From: UBA2166 sp964463965
GTDB lineage: Bacteria > Nitrospirota > Nitrospiria > Nitrospirales > UBA2166
Direction of reading: 5' to 3'
DNA: 64,000 nt
Assembly (NCBI GenBank): GCA_964463965.1
Contig: CAYXED010000007.1
Span: 1-64,000, forward strand
Position 1 is the stretch's first letter; every line of letters begins with the position of its first letter. A program made the position numbers and the translations under genes. Positions 43,466 through 52,897 of this stretch are shown here, in pieces. The notes beneath the pieces are model-generated. The model was not told the DNA's origin. It did no database searches and was given only the letters and a program-made list of their open reading frames with translations.

Positions 43466-45145
43466 TTATTTTTTAGTAGTTTGTTTTTTAATAAGAGCAT
43501 CTTTTATTGCGATAAGTTCTGAAGAGCGCAGCAATAAATGTATTCCAAGGTACCCAGTAATGCTTAATAGTACTGCCGATGCAAGAAGAAGTGCCTTTGC
43601 TGACCATGTTGCGTTGTCGGTCCAAATGGTATGGTCTGCAGCCCACTGACAAATAAATATAACTGCAGAACATCCGAGAGTCGTGCGAAATAGTGAGGCA
43701 ACAAGGCTGCCCCAGTTGAGAGGGCCTATTCGTTTTGTAAGTATGAATATGAGAATAGTAACGTTGATTGTTGTGGCAAGTGATGTTGCTAACGCTAATC
43801 CCCCATGTTTAAGAGGACCAATCAATAGTAGTGAAAAAGTAAGGTTACATAATAATGCGACTACTGCTATGCGAACTGGTGTGAGTGTGTCTTGTAATGC
43901 ATAAAATGCAGATACTATAATTCGAATTGCTCCAAACGCCCACAAGCCAAGTGCATAAAATAGTACTGCTTGCGCAGTGCCGTGTGTGGCTTCTGATGTG
44001 AACTCTCCATGTTCAAAAAATAGCTGAATAAGCGGAGTTCGGAGCATAATGAGGCCTATTGTGGCTGGAAGCATAAGAAAAAATACATGTCGCAGCCCAA
44101 ACTCTATGCGCCTACTCAGTTCGTCACGTGTGCCGTCAATACTCAGTCCACTTAGTGAAGGCAGTATGGCGGTAGCCAAGGCTATTCCAACTAAACCTAG
44201 AGGAAAGTGTATCAACCTCATCCCATAGAATAAAAATGTAATGCTTCCTGTGGCTAAGAACGACGCGAGAATTGTATTGATAAGTAAATTTATTTGTGTA
44301 ACTCCGAGGCCGAAAATTGTTGGGAGAATTAATCTCCCAATTTTTTTTACTGCAGTATGCTGAAGGTCCCAGTGAAACGAGAGAGAAAAGTTGTGTTTGG
44401 TAAGACTTGGAAGTTGAAATAGGAATTGAGCAGCGCCACCAAGTGTTACTCCTATAGCAATCGCATAAATTGGATTTGAAAGTTGGGGAGCGAGTAGAAA
44501 GGCAGATGCGATGATGGTTAGGTTAAAGATCACTGGGGCAAAGGCAGGAGCACCGAAGCTTCGTATAGTGTTGAGTATCCCCATTGCTAGGGCAGAAAGA
44601 CCTATGAAAATTAAGTAAGGAAACATTATGCGAGTTAATTCTATAGTTAGAGTCCGCTTCTCCGGGTTGTCGGCAAAGCCCATGGCCATGATATCTACAA
44701 TGATAGGGGCTCCTAGAACGCCCAAAATACAGACTGTAGTCAGTATTAAGAGAAATGTAGTGAATGCTGTGTTTGCTAGGTCTTTTACTATCTTATGTGG
44801 GTGACGTTTTACATACTCGCTAAAGACTGGAATGAATGCGGCAGACATGGAGCCTTCTGCAAAGAGTTCACGAAGCATATTTGGAATGCGGTAGGCAACA
44901 AAAAAAGCATCAGCCGCGAGGCTCGCTCCAAATAGTCGTGCTAGGACAATGTCACGGATAAAGCCTAGGATTCGGCTGAGGAAAGTGGCACCACTGATTA
45001 GAGCGGATGCACGTAGTATCTTTCCTTCCTCTGGAGAATGGCTAGGGGGTGGCGTATTTGTTGAGGTTTTTTTTAACAATGGTTGTCGTATGGTTTTTTG
45101 TGAGAAAGTATGGAAAACTATCTCATGTGTAGAGGCTCTATTCAA
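43466..45145 (-). CDS. murJ: Lipid II flippase MurJ
   Basis: A 559-aa polytopic protein of the MVF family (about 14 helices) that flips lipid II for peptidoglycan synthesis. Diagnostic: LRASALISGATFLSRILGF, then RDIVLARLFGASLAADAF and PNMLRELFAEGSMSAAFIPV. The TTG start at 45145 leaves a 45-residue polar extension before the first helix that is unusual for the family. A purine-rich GAGGAAGGAAAG sits right before the conserved region but with no standard start codon next to it, so the start is uncertain. Confidence 0.92.
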   Translation of the reverse strand: MNRASTHEIVFHTFSQKTIRQPLLKKTSTNTPPPSHSPEEGKILRASALISGATFLSRILGFIRDIVLARLFGASLAADAFFVAYRIPNMLRELFAEGSMSAAFIPVFSEYVKRHPHKIVKDLANTAFTTFLLILTTVCILGVLGAPIIVDIMAMGFADNPEKRTLTIELTRIMFPYLIFIGLSALAMGILNTIRSFGAPAFAPVIFNLTIIASAFLLAPQLSNPIYAIAIGVTLGGAAQFLFQLPSLTKHNFSLSFHWDLQHTAVKKIGRLILPTIFGLGVTQINLLINTILASFLATGSITFLFYGMRLIHFPLGLVGIALATAILPSLSGLSIDGTRDELSRRIEFGLRHVFFLMLPATIGLIMLRTPLIQLFFEHGEFTSEATHGTAQAVLFYALGLWAFGAIRIIVSAFYALQDTLTPVRIAVVALLCNLTFSLLLIGPLKHGGLALATSLATTINVTILIFILTKRIGPLNWGSLVASLFRTTLGCSAVIFICQWAADHTIWTDNATWSAKALLLASAVLLSITGYLGIHLLLRSSELIAIKDALIKKQTTKK

Positions 45146-45251
45146 GTCCTCGAAGAAATCTTTGCTTTAAATGTAGAAACCTCCTCCAGCTAATGGCTAT
45201 CATCTAGGGTCCTCTTGACAAGAGCGTGCTTTCTTTCAACACTGTTGAGTA

Positions 45252-45734
45252 ATGAAACCAATAACTGTCAGCTTTTTTCTTTTAACTACTCTTCTGCTTA
45301 TTTTCGGATTCGGCTGCATAGGAGACTTGCAGGAGGAACATAAAAATCAAGAAAATCTTGTTTCTGTTGCTCTTCCAAATGGAACGAAGTTTCTCGTTGA
45401 AATTGCAAATACTGATCAGCTTAGAGAACAGGGTCTTATGCATCGTGATCACTTGCCACCAGATCGGGGTATGTTGTTTGTTTTTGAACGCGAGCAAATC
45501 TGGGCGTTTTGGATGAAAAACACCCTAATCCCTCTTGATGTTATTTGGATGGATTCCAATGGAAGGATTGTTGATGTTGCAGAGAATATGCAACCATGCA
45601 AAACGGCACCATGCCCACTTTATTACCCTACACACGTATCATTATTTGCTTTAGAGATTTCTGCAGGACGGTATGCTGAAGAAGGCCTTCAAGTTGGCAT
45701 GAAACTAGTTTTTCCTCAGCTGCAGAATCTTTAA
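45252..45734 (+). CDS. DUF192 lipoprotein
   Basis: A 160-aa predicted lipoprotein (lipobox FGFGC near residue 22) with a DUF192 domain (about 38-155). Conserved features are the EQGLMHRD segment, RGMLFVF, WAFWMKNTLIPLDVIW and CKTAPCPLY. The function of DUF192 is not established; it is a small beta-rich fold in many Gram-negatives. A TTGACA lies about 35 bases upstream at 45216-45221. Divergent from murJ. Confidence 0.85.
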   Translation: MKPITVSFFLLTTLLLIFGFGCIGDLQEEHKNQENLVSVALPNGTKFLVEIANTDQLREQGLMHRDHLPPDRGMLFVFEREQIWAFWMKNTLIPLDVIWMDSNGRIVDVAENMQPCKTAPCPLYYPTHVSLFALEISAGRYAEEGLQVGMKLVFPQLQNL

Positions 45735-45786
45735 GTAGCACCATTTTTAATGTAGATTCTTATATAAAACATATTTGAGGAAAATC

Positions 45787-46266
45787 ATGAGTGAAAAAGT
45801 CGTTTCACTTGAAAAGTTAAAGGCTTTAATAGGACCTTTGCGACGAAATAGTAAAAAAATTGTTTTTACGAATGGTTGCTTTGATTTGCTTCATGTTGGA
45901 CATGTGCGTTCTCTAGAAGCCGCGCGTGCTTTAGGGGATCTCCTTGTTGTTGGATTGAATAGTGATAACTCAGTTGCTCGTTTAAAAGGACCGGATAGGC
46001 CCATCGTTGAAGAAAATCATCGTAGTGAGGTATTGGCAGCTCTTGCTTGTGTTGACTACATTGTAGCCTTTTCTGAAGATGATCCTCTGAAGCTTATCAC
46101 TGCCGTGAAGCCAGACTTTTTAGTGAAAAGTGCTGATTGGGACCCCAAGATGATTATTGGCCGAGATGTTGTTGAAGCGAGAGGAGGTATTGTCACATCT
46201 ACCCCTGAAGTTGGCGGTATATCTACTACCATATTGATCCAACGTATACAAAATTTGCTTCAATGA
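45787..46266 (+). CDS. rfaE2: D-glycero-beta-D-manno-heptose 1-phosphate adenylyltransferase
   Basis: A 159-aa nucleotidyltransferase that activates heptose for the LPS inner core (C-terminal half of HldE as a separate protein). The FTNGCFDLLHVGHVRSLEAA motif holds the HxGH active site. The middle (GLNSDNSVARLKGPDRPI) and the C-terminal GGISTT fit the family. ATG 45787 with TGAGG upstream is chosen over an in-frame TTG 12 bases earlier. Its stop overlaps the mfd start as ATGA. It implies heptose-containing LPS. Confidence 0.93.
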   Translation: MSEKVVSLEKLKALIGPLRRNSKKIVFTNGCFDLLHVGHVRSLEAARALGDLLVVGLNSDNSVARLKGPDRPIVEENHRSEVLAALACVDYIVAFSEDDPLKLITAVKPDFLVKSADWDPKMIIGRDVVEARGGIVTSTPEVGGISTTILIQRIQNLLQ

Positions 46267-49200
46267 GGATACTTTCATCTGAGGCAAACGTATTCAACCA
46301 TTTTGACGGTCTTCTGCAGAAAGTTATCTCTCTCCTTAATGCTTCCTCCCAGGCTCCCACGATTACTGGCTATACCAGTGCTGCAAAGTCACTTTTTTTG
46401 CTTCGCTTGGCGCAGCAGACTTTACGTACGACACTAATTGTCACACGTACAGAGGCAGAAGCAGACGCCGCTTTTGAGGATCTTTTGTTTTTTAAAGGCT
46501 TTTTTCAGGGACCTACTCCTCCGCTACATCGTTTTCCCGATTGGGATCTTTCGCCTTATCAAGTTGCTATACCTTCAATTGACCATGTAGCACTTCGTAT
46601 GCAAACTCTTAATCAACTGTCTCTAGGCCATCCTGTAGTGGTTGTGGCGAGTATTGCAAGCTTGGTAAGAAAAATTTTACCTCAAAACATATTTCGGAAA
46701 AGTTGCCTGGATTTAGCTTCTGGAAAATCCCTTGCACGTGAGACTTTAGTAAAGCACTGTTTATGTTCAGGTTATCGGAATGTGTCAATCGTGCAGGATC
46801 CTGGAGAGTTCAGTGTTCGTGGGGGTCTTGTTGATATTTTTTCTACCGCGCACGATTTTCCTCTTCGTTTAGAATTTCTGGGAGATACACTCGAGTCAAT
46901 TCGACCTTTTGATATTGATTCACAGATTTCAGGGCATGAGCAAAAAAGTGCTTTGCTTTTGCCTGCCAGAGAATACATTCTTAATGAATTTTATGAAGAA
47001 GCCTTTCAAGTCGGGATTGATTGGATGGCACCTACCCACTATCCCTCGATGGCAACATTAAGTGATTATTGTTCTGATCCTCCCATCATTGTTCTCGATG
47101 AACCCAAGGAACTTTTACAAGAAAGTAAATATTTAGAGCATAATGCCAAAGAAAACTGGAGTGAAGAATTTCCTTCTCCAGAAGAGTGGTATGCCTCATT
47201 TGAATCACTGACTACTGAAAGAGACGGTAAGGCTTTTATTGTTACAGAGCAAATTCCTCATGCATATGCGTTTTCGACGCATGATAAAAATAATTCACCT
47301 GTGTGCATCGATTTAGCTTGTCGTTCACTTGAGAGTTTTGGTCTTGGTGTACAAGGAGCGTCTTTCTCAGCTCTTATTGAGACTATTGAAGAGCTTCGAT
47401 CTCGTGGGTTAGTTTTTGTTATTGCGCGTAGTAATGGACAAGCCAATCGCTTAATCACATTATTTGGCGAGCATAATTTACCTACTAAACTTTGGACTTC
47501 AGATGATCTGAACCTTTTTCGATCTTCAAATAAGACAAACCCAATTTATGTTTCACATGGCGTTTTATCTAGTGGTTTTTTTATTGCTGGCTTTGGGGCA
47601 ATGATTCGTGAAGAAGATTTATTTGCTAAATCGACCCCTTACCGGCCGCAACGGCACTCAAAAAATACACATTTTCTCCCATCCGTGGAAGACATGAAAA
47701 TTGGGGATCTTGTGGTATATGTTCAACACGGGATTGGTCGTTTTGCAGGACTTGGGCGGCTTGAAATTTCAGATTATGAACAAGAGTTTTTTAAGGTGGA
47801 ATATGCCGGAAATGATATTGTTTATGTGCCTCTTGATCGAATGAATCAAGTTCAGCGTTATCAAACTCAAGAAGGACGTGTGCCTCGTCTGGATAGTCTT
47901 CGAGGTACACGTTGGAATCAAACTAAATCACGTGTTAAGAAAAGTATTGAAGATATGGCAGAGGAACTGCTTGATCTTTACTCAAGACGTGAACTAGTTG
48001 ACGGTTTTCAATATGGGGAAGATACCCTACTTTCTCATGAGTTTGATGCGGCATTTGAGTATGAGGCAACGACGGATCAATTGAGAGCGATAGATGACGT
48101 AAAACAAAACATGGAATCTTCTCGTCCTATGGATCGTTTGGTCTGTGGGGATGTAGGTTATGGAAAGACGGAGGTTGCTATGCGCGCTGCATTTAAGGCG
48201 GTTTTGGATAACCGTCAGGTAGCGATTTTGGTTCCAACAACCTTGCTTGCCAATCAACACTTTCAGAACTTTTCTCGCCGCTTTGCGCCATTTGCAGTAA
48301 CAATTGGTATTCTCAGCCGCTTTCAGTCCTCTAAGGAGCAGAGCAGCACTCTTGCTTCAGTGAAGGCTGGTGGCATTGATATTTTAATTGGAACTCACCG
48401 CCTCTTACAGAAAGATGTAAACTTTAAAAATCTTGGTTTAGTTATAATTGATGAAGAACAATGGTTTGGAGTTAGGCATAAGGAGCGACTCAAGCAGCTT
48501 CGCCATGCAGTTGATGTACTGACGCTAACCGCTACACCTATCCCACGGACTCTTCAGCTCTCAATGTCGGCATTACGTGATCTTTCTGTTATTGATACTC
48601 CACCGCCTGGAAGACTTGCTATCAAGACTCAAGTGTTACGTACAGATGATCGCGTTGTGCGAGAAGCAATTCACTGGGAATTGAGGCGGGGAGGGCAGGT
48701 TTTTTTTGTACACAATAAAGTTGCATCGATCGAGCAAATTGGACTTTGGATAACCAAATTAGTTCCTGAGGCAAAAATTGGCATTGCGCATGGACAAATG
48801 GATACGCGTGCTCTCGAGTCTGTTATGCTGCAATTTTTAGAGAAAGATATTACTGTGCTTATTGCAACTGCGATTATTCAATCAGGCTTAGATATCCCCT
48901 CGGCAAATACCATAATTGTAAACCGTGCAGACCAGTTTGGCCTTGCACAGCTATATCAGTTGCGTGGCCGGGTTGGGCGTGGTGGTCAGCAGGCATATGC
49001 CTATATGTTGGTTCCTAATGAGGCAGTTATTTCCAGTGATGCAAAGCGGCGTTTGCAAGCAATTGAAGAATTTTGTGAAATGGGGTCTGGGTTTCGAATT
49101 GCAGCCAGAGATCTTGAGATTCGAGGTGCAGGAAATTTACTCGGTAAACAACAGTCAGGGCAGATTGAAGCAGTTGGTTTTGAGTTATATGTCCAAATGC

Positions 49201-49706
49201 TGGAACAGGCCGTACGAGAGCGTCGAGGGGAAACTGTTCAGGAACCCTTAGATCCTCAAATTAAGCTTCCAGTCTCGGCATATATTGGAGATGACTACGT
49301 TGAGGACCCCCATCAACGTTTGTCATTATATAAACGATTGTCGTCCTGTGGGACAATAAGTGATCTCGCGTTGCTTTATGGGGAAACTCTTGACAGGTAT
49401 GGCCCAATTCCAGAATCATTTGAGCATTTGTTTCAGGTTATGGAAATAAAAATTTTGGCGAAAGCATTGGGGTTAGAACGGTGTGAAGTCACCTCATACG
49501 ACATGAACTTTCATTTTGCAACTAATCAAGCACCTGTCACAGATGGGGTGCCAAATCTTATTAAAAAGTATGGGAATAAAGTCAGGTTTTCTTCTCCACA
49601 ATCAATTGAAATTATTCTTTCTACTTCTGTGTGGAGTGAAATGTTTAATTGTTTAAGAGATGTACTAAATATTCTTCAAGGTTCTGCCACACCCTCTTTG
49701 CAATAA
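46263..49706 (+). CDS. mfd: Transcription-repair coupling factor
   Basis: A 1147-aa motor that removes stalled RNA polymerase and recruits UvrA. Regions in order: UvrB-like N-terminus (about 1-350), RNA-polymerase interaction domain (VGDLVVYVQHGIGRFAGL near 478), RecG-like helicase (Walker A GDVGYGKTE near 628, DEEQWFGVRHK near 740, and the translocation motif region HGQMDTR) and the C-terminal TRCF domain (about 1000-1147). Length is normal. Start shares ATGA with rfaE2. Confidence 0.97.
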   Translation: MRILSSEANVFNHFDGLLQKVISLLNASSQAPTITGYTSAAKSLFLLRLAQQTLRTTLIVTRTEAEADAAFEDLLFFKGFFQGPTPPLHRFPDWDLSPYQVAIPSIDHVALRMQTLNQLSLGHPVVVVASIASLVRKILPQNIFRKSCLDLASGKSLARETLVKHCLCSGYRNVSIVQDPGEFSVRGGLVDIFSTAHDFPLRLEFLGDTLESIRPFDIDSQISGHEQKSALLLPAREYILNEFYEEAFQVGIDWMAPTHYPSMATLSDYCSDPPIIVLDEPKELLQESKYLEHNAKENWSEEFPSPEEWYASFESLTTERDGKAFIVTEQIPHAYAFSTHDKNNSPVCIDLACRSLESFGLGVQGASFSALIETIEELRSRGLVFVIARSNGQANRLITLFGEHNLPTKLWTSDDLNLFRSSNKTNPIYVSHGVLSSGFFIAGFGAMIREEDLFAKSTPYRPQRHSKNTHFLPSVEDMKIGDLVVYVQHGIGRFAGLGRLEISDYEQEFFKVEYAGNDIVYVPLDRMNQVQRYQTQEGRVPRLDSLRGTRWNQTKSRVKKSIEDMAEELLDLYSRRELVDGFQYGEDTLLSHEFDAAFEYEATTDQLRAIDDVKQNMESSRPMDRLVCGDVGYGKTEVAMRAAFKAVLDNRQVAILVPTTLLANQHFQNFSRRFAPFAVTIGILSRFQSSKEQSSTLASVKAGGIDILIGTHRLLQKDVNFKNLGLVIIDEEQWFGVRHKERLKQLRHAVDVLTLTATPIPRTLQLSMSALRDLSVIDTPPPGRLAIKTQVLRTDDRVVREAIHWELRRGGQVFFVHNKVASIEQIGLWITKLVPEAKIGIAHGQMDTRALESVMLQFLEKDITVLIATAIIQSGLDIPSANTIIVNRADQFGLAQLYQLRGRVGRGGQQAYAYMLVPNEAVISSDAKRRLQAIEEFCEMGSGFRIAARDLEIRGAGNLLGKQQSGQIEAVGFELYVQMLEQAVRERRGETVQEPLDPQIKLPVSAYIGDDYVEDPHQRLSLYKRLSSCGTISDLALLYGETLDRYGPIPESFEHLFQVMEIKILAKALGLERCEVTSYDMNFHFATNQAPVTDGVPNLIKKYGNKVRFSSPQSIEIILSTSVWSEMFNCLRDVLNILQGSATPSLQ

Positions 49707-49719
49707 TGGAGCTATAAAC

Positions 49720-50598
49720 ATGAGATTTTTCTTTCTGGCACTTAGCATATTCTTTTGTATGACAGGTTTTTTATTGCCAAGTGGGGTGTTTTCTGAAGAA
49801 TTGCTTGGGGAGGTTATTAAATTTAAACACAAAACTAAACTAACTACGGATATATTGAGAGTCAATGTAGTTGTCAACGATATAGGCTCTGAGGACCCTC
49901 GGCCGGTGGCGCTCTGGCTTTCGGATGATCCTATTTTTGAACCAGGAGATCGGTTTCTTGTTGAAGAGGTAATTAGTGATTATGAGCGTGCTCCTGGAAT
50001 GATTGGGATGCCTGTTCGAACAAAATTGAAATTTTCACGCGCAGAAGAATTAGAGGGCAAGTTTGCAATTATTACTATTGGGACTGTGCGGGAAATTTTT
50101 GAGAAAGAAGGCACTGGGGTGGCTATTGTTCGAAAAATTGGACAACCCGATTGCATTTCTGATCTTTTTTTGCGTGAAGACGAACCCAATGATGATTTCG
50201 GGCAAGAAGATAATCTTGGTTCGCTCAAGCGTGATTACTGTGTTTTACTTGCAGGAACAATGTTTTCAGATGCTTCTTCAGGACCTCTCCGTGACATTGA
50301 TCGCTACCGTGTGCGTGTAAAAGAATCTTTGCGTGTTCAGGCTTTTTTAAACCATGGAGAGCAGTCTGACTTTGATTTGTCAGTTGCTATGGTTGACACT
50401 GAAGAGATTCTCGCAGTTTGTGAAAGTATCGCTTTACCAGAAGACTGTGTTTTTGAAGTTGAGGTCATTGATGAACCTGTAAACATTGAACTTATTGTTA
50501 TTGCTGCCTCAGGAGTAGGTCCCTATAGTCTGACGTTAAAAGGCACCGCTCTTTTAGAAGAAGAAAGTCAGCTGCAGACATTTCAGCAGGGAAAATAG
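49720..50598 (+). CDS. Secreted protein with a PPC-like C-terminal domain, unknown function
   Basis: A 292-aa protein with a signal peptide (cut near residue 26, after VFSEE region) and no recognised catalytic motif. The C-terminal part (about 150-285) has the order DEPNDDFG, then DIDRYRVRV, then VGPYSLTLKG, which resembles bacterial pre-peptidase C-terminal (PPC) beta domains. The N-terminal half is beta-rich with ARPVALWLSDDPIFEPGD-like segments. GGAG precedes the ATG. It follows mfd by 13 bases and precedes another small secreted protein. Confidence 0.6.
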   Translation: MRFFFLALSIFFCMTGFLLPSGVFSEELLGEVIKFKHKTKLTTDILRVNVVVNDIGSEDPRPVALWLSDDPIFEPGDRFLVEEVISDYERAPGMIGMPVRTKLKFSRAEELEGKFAIITIGTVREIFEKEGTGVAIVRKIGQPDCISDLFLREDEPNDDFGQEDNLGSLKRDYCVLLAGTMFSDASSGPLRDIDRYRVRVKESLRVQAFLNHGEQSDFDLSVAMVDTEEILAVCESIALPEDCVFEVEVIDEPVNIELIVIAASGVGPYSLTLKGTALLEEESQLQTFQQGK

Positions 50599-50659
50599 TT
50601 TCAGAAAAATGAAAATTATTTTTTTCCAGTTATGCTCTTTGATAATTTAAGGAGGAGTT

Positions 50660-50977
50660 ATGGTATTTAATTTTAAAATTTATTTATTTTCCAATCTTCT
50701 TTTAATTTTACTTGCTATTGGGGCTAATGTAGCAAGTGCTCAAAATCTAGTAACTGGAACTATTAAACATATAGATGGTCCGCTAATGACGGTGGAAGAG
50801 GCTAGTGGCTCTGTTGTTGAGCTAAAAGTATCTCTTTCGACAGTAGTTGAAGGCGAAGGGGTGATGGGATATGGTGATCTGACTTCAGGGCAAGTAGTTA
50901 CGATTGATGTCGTCAAATCCAGGCGAGGAGATGCTTTGATAGCAAAAAAAATTAATGTTGTAAAAGCCAAAATGTAG
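50660..50977 (+). CDS. Small periplasmic protein (DUF5666-like)
   Basis: A 105-aa protein with a signal peptide (LLLILLAIGANVASAQ, cut near 28) and a mature part of alternating beta segments (TGTIKHIDGPLMTVEEASGS, then VTIDVVKSRRGDALIAKKI), like a small OB/SH3-type barrel such as DUF5666. AAGGAGGAG stands before the ATG. Probably a soluble periplasmic protein; function unknown. Confidence 0.6.
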   Translation: MVFNFKIYLFSNLLLILLAIGANVASAQNLVTGTIKHIDGPLMTVEEASGSVVELKVSLSTVVEGEGVMGYGDLTSGQVVTIDVVKSRRGDALIAKKINVVKAKM

Positions 50978-51299
50978 GATGTGATAGATCAGAGTGTGCA
51001 TTATTATGGGCATTTACACCGACTTTGTATATACGAAATTTTTTAAAATTAGATATAAGGTTTCCCATTTAATTACGACAGTTACTCGAAAGTGTTGCAT
51101 GCATTGGCATAGATATGTAGACCTATTCTAATTGGTAGCATACCCTAGGGTCCTCCTACTTTAGTTCTCGTGTGAGAACGTGTTTGAGCTCTACGCCTTG
51201 CTCTATGGAGCATCTCCCTCCTAAACACGTTCTCTCATTTTTACTGTAGAGACCTGAGTATTCTGTGGAGAGGAGTTTTCTATTTAATTTAAACAGTAT
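50978..51299. other. Gene-free interval with nested hairpins
   Basis: 322 bases between convergent genes. A frame at 51006-51131 (41 codons) has no ribosome site and no family features, so I do not call it. The notable content is the nested inverted repeat at 51164-51234, listed separately. Confidence 0.6.
51164..51234. repeat. Nested inverted repeats able to form two exclusive hairpins
   Basis: GAGAACGTGTTT (51174-51185) pairs perfectly over 12 bases with AAACACGTTCTC (51223-51234) across a 37-base loop. The GAGAAC half can instead pair with GTTCTC (51164-51169) over a 4-base loop. Two mutually exclusive stems look like an attenuator, terminator or a DNA-binding site. A TTTTT run follows on the plus strand at about 51238-51243. 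Confidence 0.5.
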
Positions 51300-52358
51300 C
51301 TAGGATAATTTTCTACGGGTCTTGACTGCATTGGCTAGGGTATGCAGGAGTATTTCAGTTGTTTCCCAGCCAATGCATGCATCTGTAATACTTTGCCCAT
51401 AGGTTGGTGGAGTTCCTTCAACAAGGTCTTGGCGGCCTTCAAGAAGGTGACTTTCAAGCATTACTCCAAAAATTTCGCTATTACCGGAGCTTATTTGCTG
51501 TGAAACGTCTAAGCATACATCTTGTTGCTTGTCATGCTGTTTGTTGCTATTAGAGTGGCTAAAATCAATCATTACCTTCAGGGGGAGGGAGGCTTTAGTA
51601 AGCATTCCCGTCACTTCTTTAACATGACTTGCATTATAGTTTGGCTTTTTCCCACCTCGGAGGATAATGTGACAATCAGGGTTTCCTGCAGTTGAGACGA
51701 TGGCAGATCTTCCCTCCTTAGTAACTGAGAGGAAATGATGAGGCACACTGGCTGCTCGAATCGCGTCAATGGCAACCTTTACCGTTCCATCTGTGGCATT
51801 TTTAAAGCCAACTGGACAGGAGAGACCTGAGGCGAGCTCTCGGTGGACTTGCGATTCCGTAGTTCTTGCGCCAATGGCACCCCAACTCATGACATCTCCA
51901 ACATACTGTGGAGTTATCATGTCGAGAAATTCTCCAGCCGTAGGAAGGCCCATTTCATTGAGGTCGAGAAGAAGATTGCGAGCAATTCTCAAGCCGTCGT
52001 TAATACGAAAACTGTTATCAAGGTAAGGGTCGTTAATTAAGCCTTTCCAGCCAATGGTTGTACGAGGTTTTTCAAAGTAAACTCGCATGACAATTTCTAG
52101 GGAATCTTTGAAGAGTTTCCTCATGTCATATAGTTTTTCTCCATATTCCCTGGCGGCTTTATCGTCATGAATGGAGCAGGGTCCAGCAATAACTAAAATG
52201 CGGTCATCTTTGTCTTTAAGAAAATTATGAATTGTCTGCCGAGCTTCAAATGCTGTTTTAGCCGCAGTTTTTGTCAGTGGAAATTTTTCAAGTAGGGTGT
52301 TTGGGGGCAGTAATTCTTTAATTTCCTTAATGTGTATGTCGTCGGTCTGATATTCCAT
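51300..52358 (-). CDS. DAHP synthase, AroFGH type (class I alpha)
   Basis: A 352-aa enzyme that starts the shikimate pathway from PEP and erythrose-4-phosphate. Motifs: VIAGPCSIHDDKAAREYG, the metal and substrate site segment YFEKPRTTIGWKG, GAIGARTTESQVHRE and the DFSHSNSNKQ metal-site end. Length matches E. coli AroF/G/H, and the N-terminal part (about 1-45) is the regulatory arm that binds an aromatic amino acid. It stands apart from the pheA cluster. Confidence 0.95.
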   Translation of the reverse strand: MEYQTDDIHIKEIKELLPPNTLLEKFPLTKTAAKTAFEARQTIHNFLKDKDDRILVIAGPCSIHDDKAAREYGEKLYDMRKLFKDSLEIVMRVYFEKPRTTIGWKGLINDPYLDNSFRINDGLRIARNLLLDLNEMGLPTAGEFLDMITPQYVGDVMSWGAIGARTTESQVHRELASGLSCPVGFKNATDGTVKVAIDAIRAASVPHHFLSVTKEGRSAIVSTAGNPDCHIILRGGKKPNYNASHVKEVTGMLTKASLPLKVMIDFSHSNSNKQHDKQQDVCLDVSQQISSGNSEIFGVMLESHLLEGRQDLVEGTPPTYGQSITDACIGWETTEILLHTLANAVKTRRKLS

Positions 52359-52435
52359 ATATTGCTACCCTTTTCACTAAAAACTAGTCTGATGAGACCA
52401 AAATGTCCTAAAAGTACATTTGTGACGCATAATAC

Positions 52436-52480
52436 TTGATCTGACGACTTTTTGACTATACTATATTCCCCTGGGATAAG
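52436..52480 (+). promoter_or_regulatory. Candidate promoter of the His-rich envelope locus
   Basis: Two overlapping sigma70-like options: TTGATC (52436-52441) with TACTAT (52459-52464) and TTGACT (52452-52457) with GATAAG (52475-52480), each with 17-base spacers. The second would start transcription at the first ATG, making the leader nearly absent. Confidence 0.4.
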
Positions 52481-52482
52481 AT

Positions 52483-52785
52483 ATGCCTATGATGCTCCGT
52501 CAAAAACCTGTTGTGCTGTTGCTTACCCTCATCGTAACAGTGTTTTTTCTTTCCACGCCGCTCCTTGTTACCGGGCATAATCATTTTTCAGGCCATGATC
52601 ATTCGGCATCTCACGCTACTCTTGAATGTCTATGGACGTGTGCGGCGTCTTCATTTGCTGTGCAGGAAATTTTCCTTTCACCAGAAGTGTCACTCCCAGT
52701 GTTTTTTGGAGGCACGCGTTCAGAAATTTTATATTCTCGAAATCTTACTTCAATTGCCCAGCCTCGCGCACCACCGCTTATCTAG
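52483..52785 (+). CDS. Small His-rich exported protein (100 aa)
   Basis: A 100-aa protein with a signal anchor (VVLLLTLIVTVFFLSTPLL, about 10-28) followed by a histidine-rich metal-like patch, GHNHFSGHDHSASHA, and then CLWTC. His plus paired Cys resembles small copper- or zinc-handling periplasmic proteins such as DUF2946, but the match is not firm. ATG 52483, 52489 and 52492 are alternatives. It opens a cluster of envelope genes. Confidence 0.55.
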   Translation: MPMMLRQKPVVLLLTLIVTVFFLSTPLLVTGHNHFSGHDHSASHATLECLWTCAASSFAVQEIFLSPEVSLPVFFGGTRSEILYSRNLTSIAQPRAPPLI

Positions 52786-52897
52786 ATACAGTAATTCCTA
52801 ATAAAATTTTGCTGTTTTCGTGTTGTGCCTTGTCATGTTTTGTTGATGGCATGACTGCATTTCTTTAACCCTTTGAATAAGGTGAGGTTTTAGTGAC

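Noticed and set aside
51006..51131. 41-codon plus-strand frame in the gap after the small periplasmic gene
   Set aside because: No ribosome site, no signal peptide or motif; length is expected by chance.
45205..51155. CTAGGGTCCTC occurs at 45205-45215 and 51145-51155
   Set aside because: An 11-base match twice in 64 kb without similar flanks is too weak to call a shared operator.
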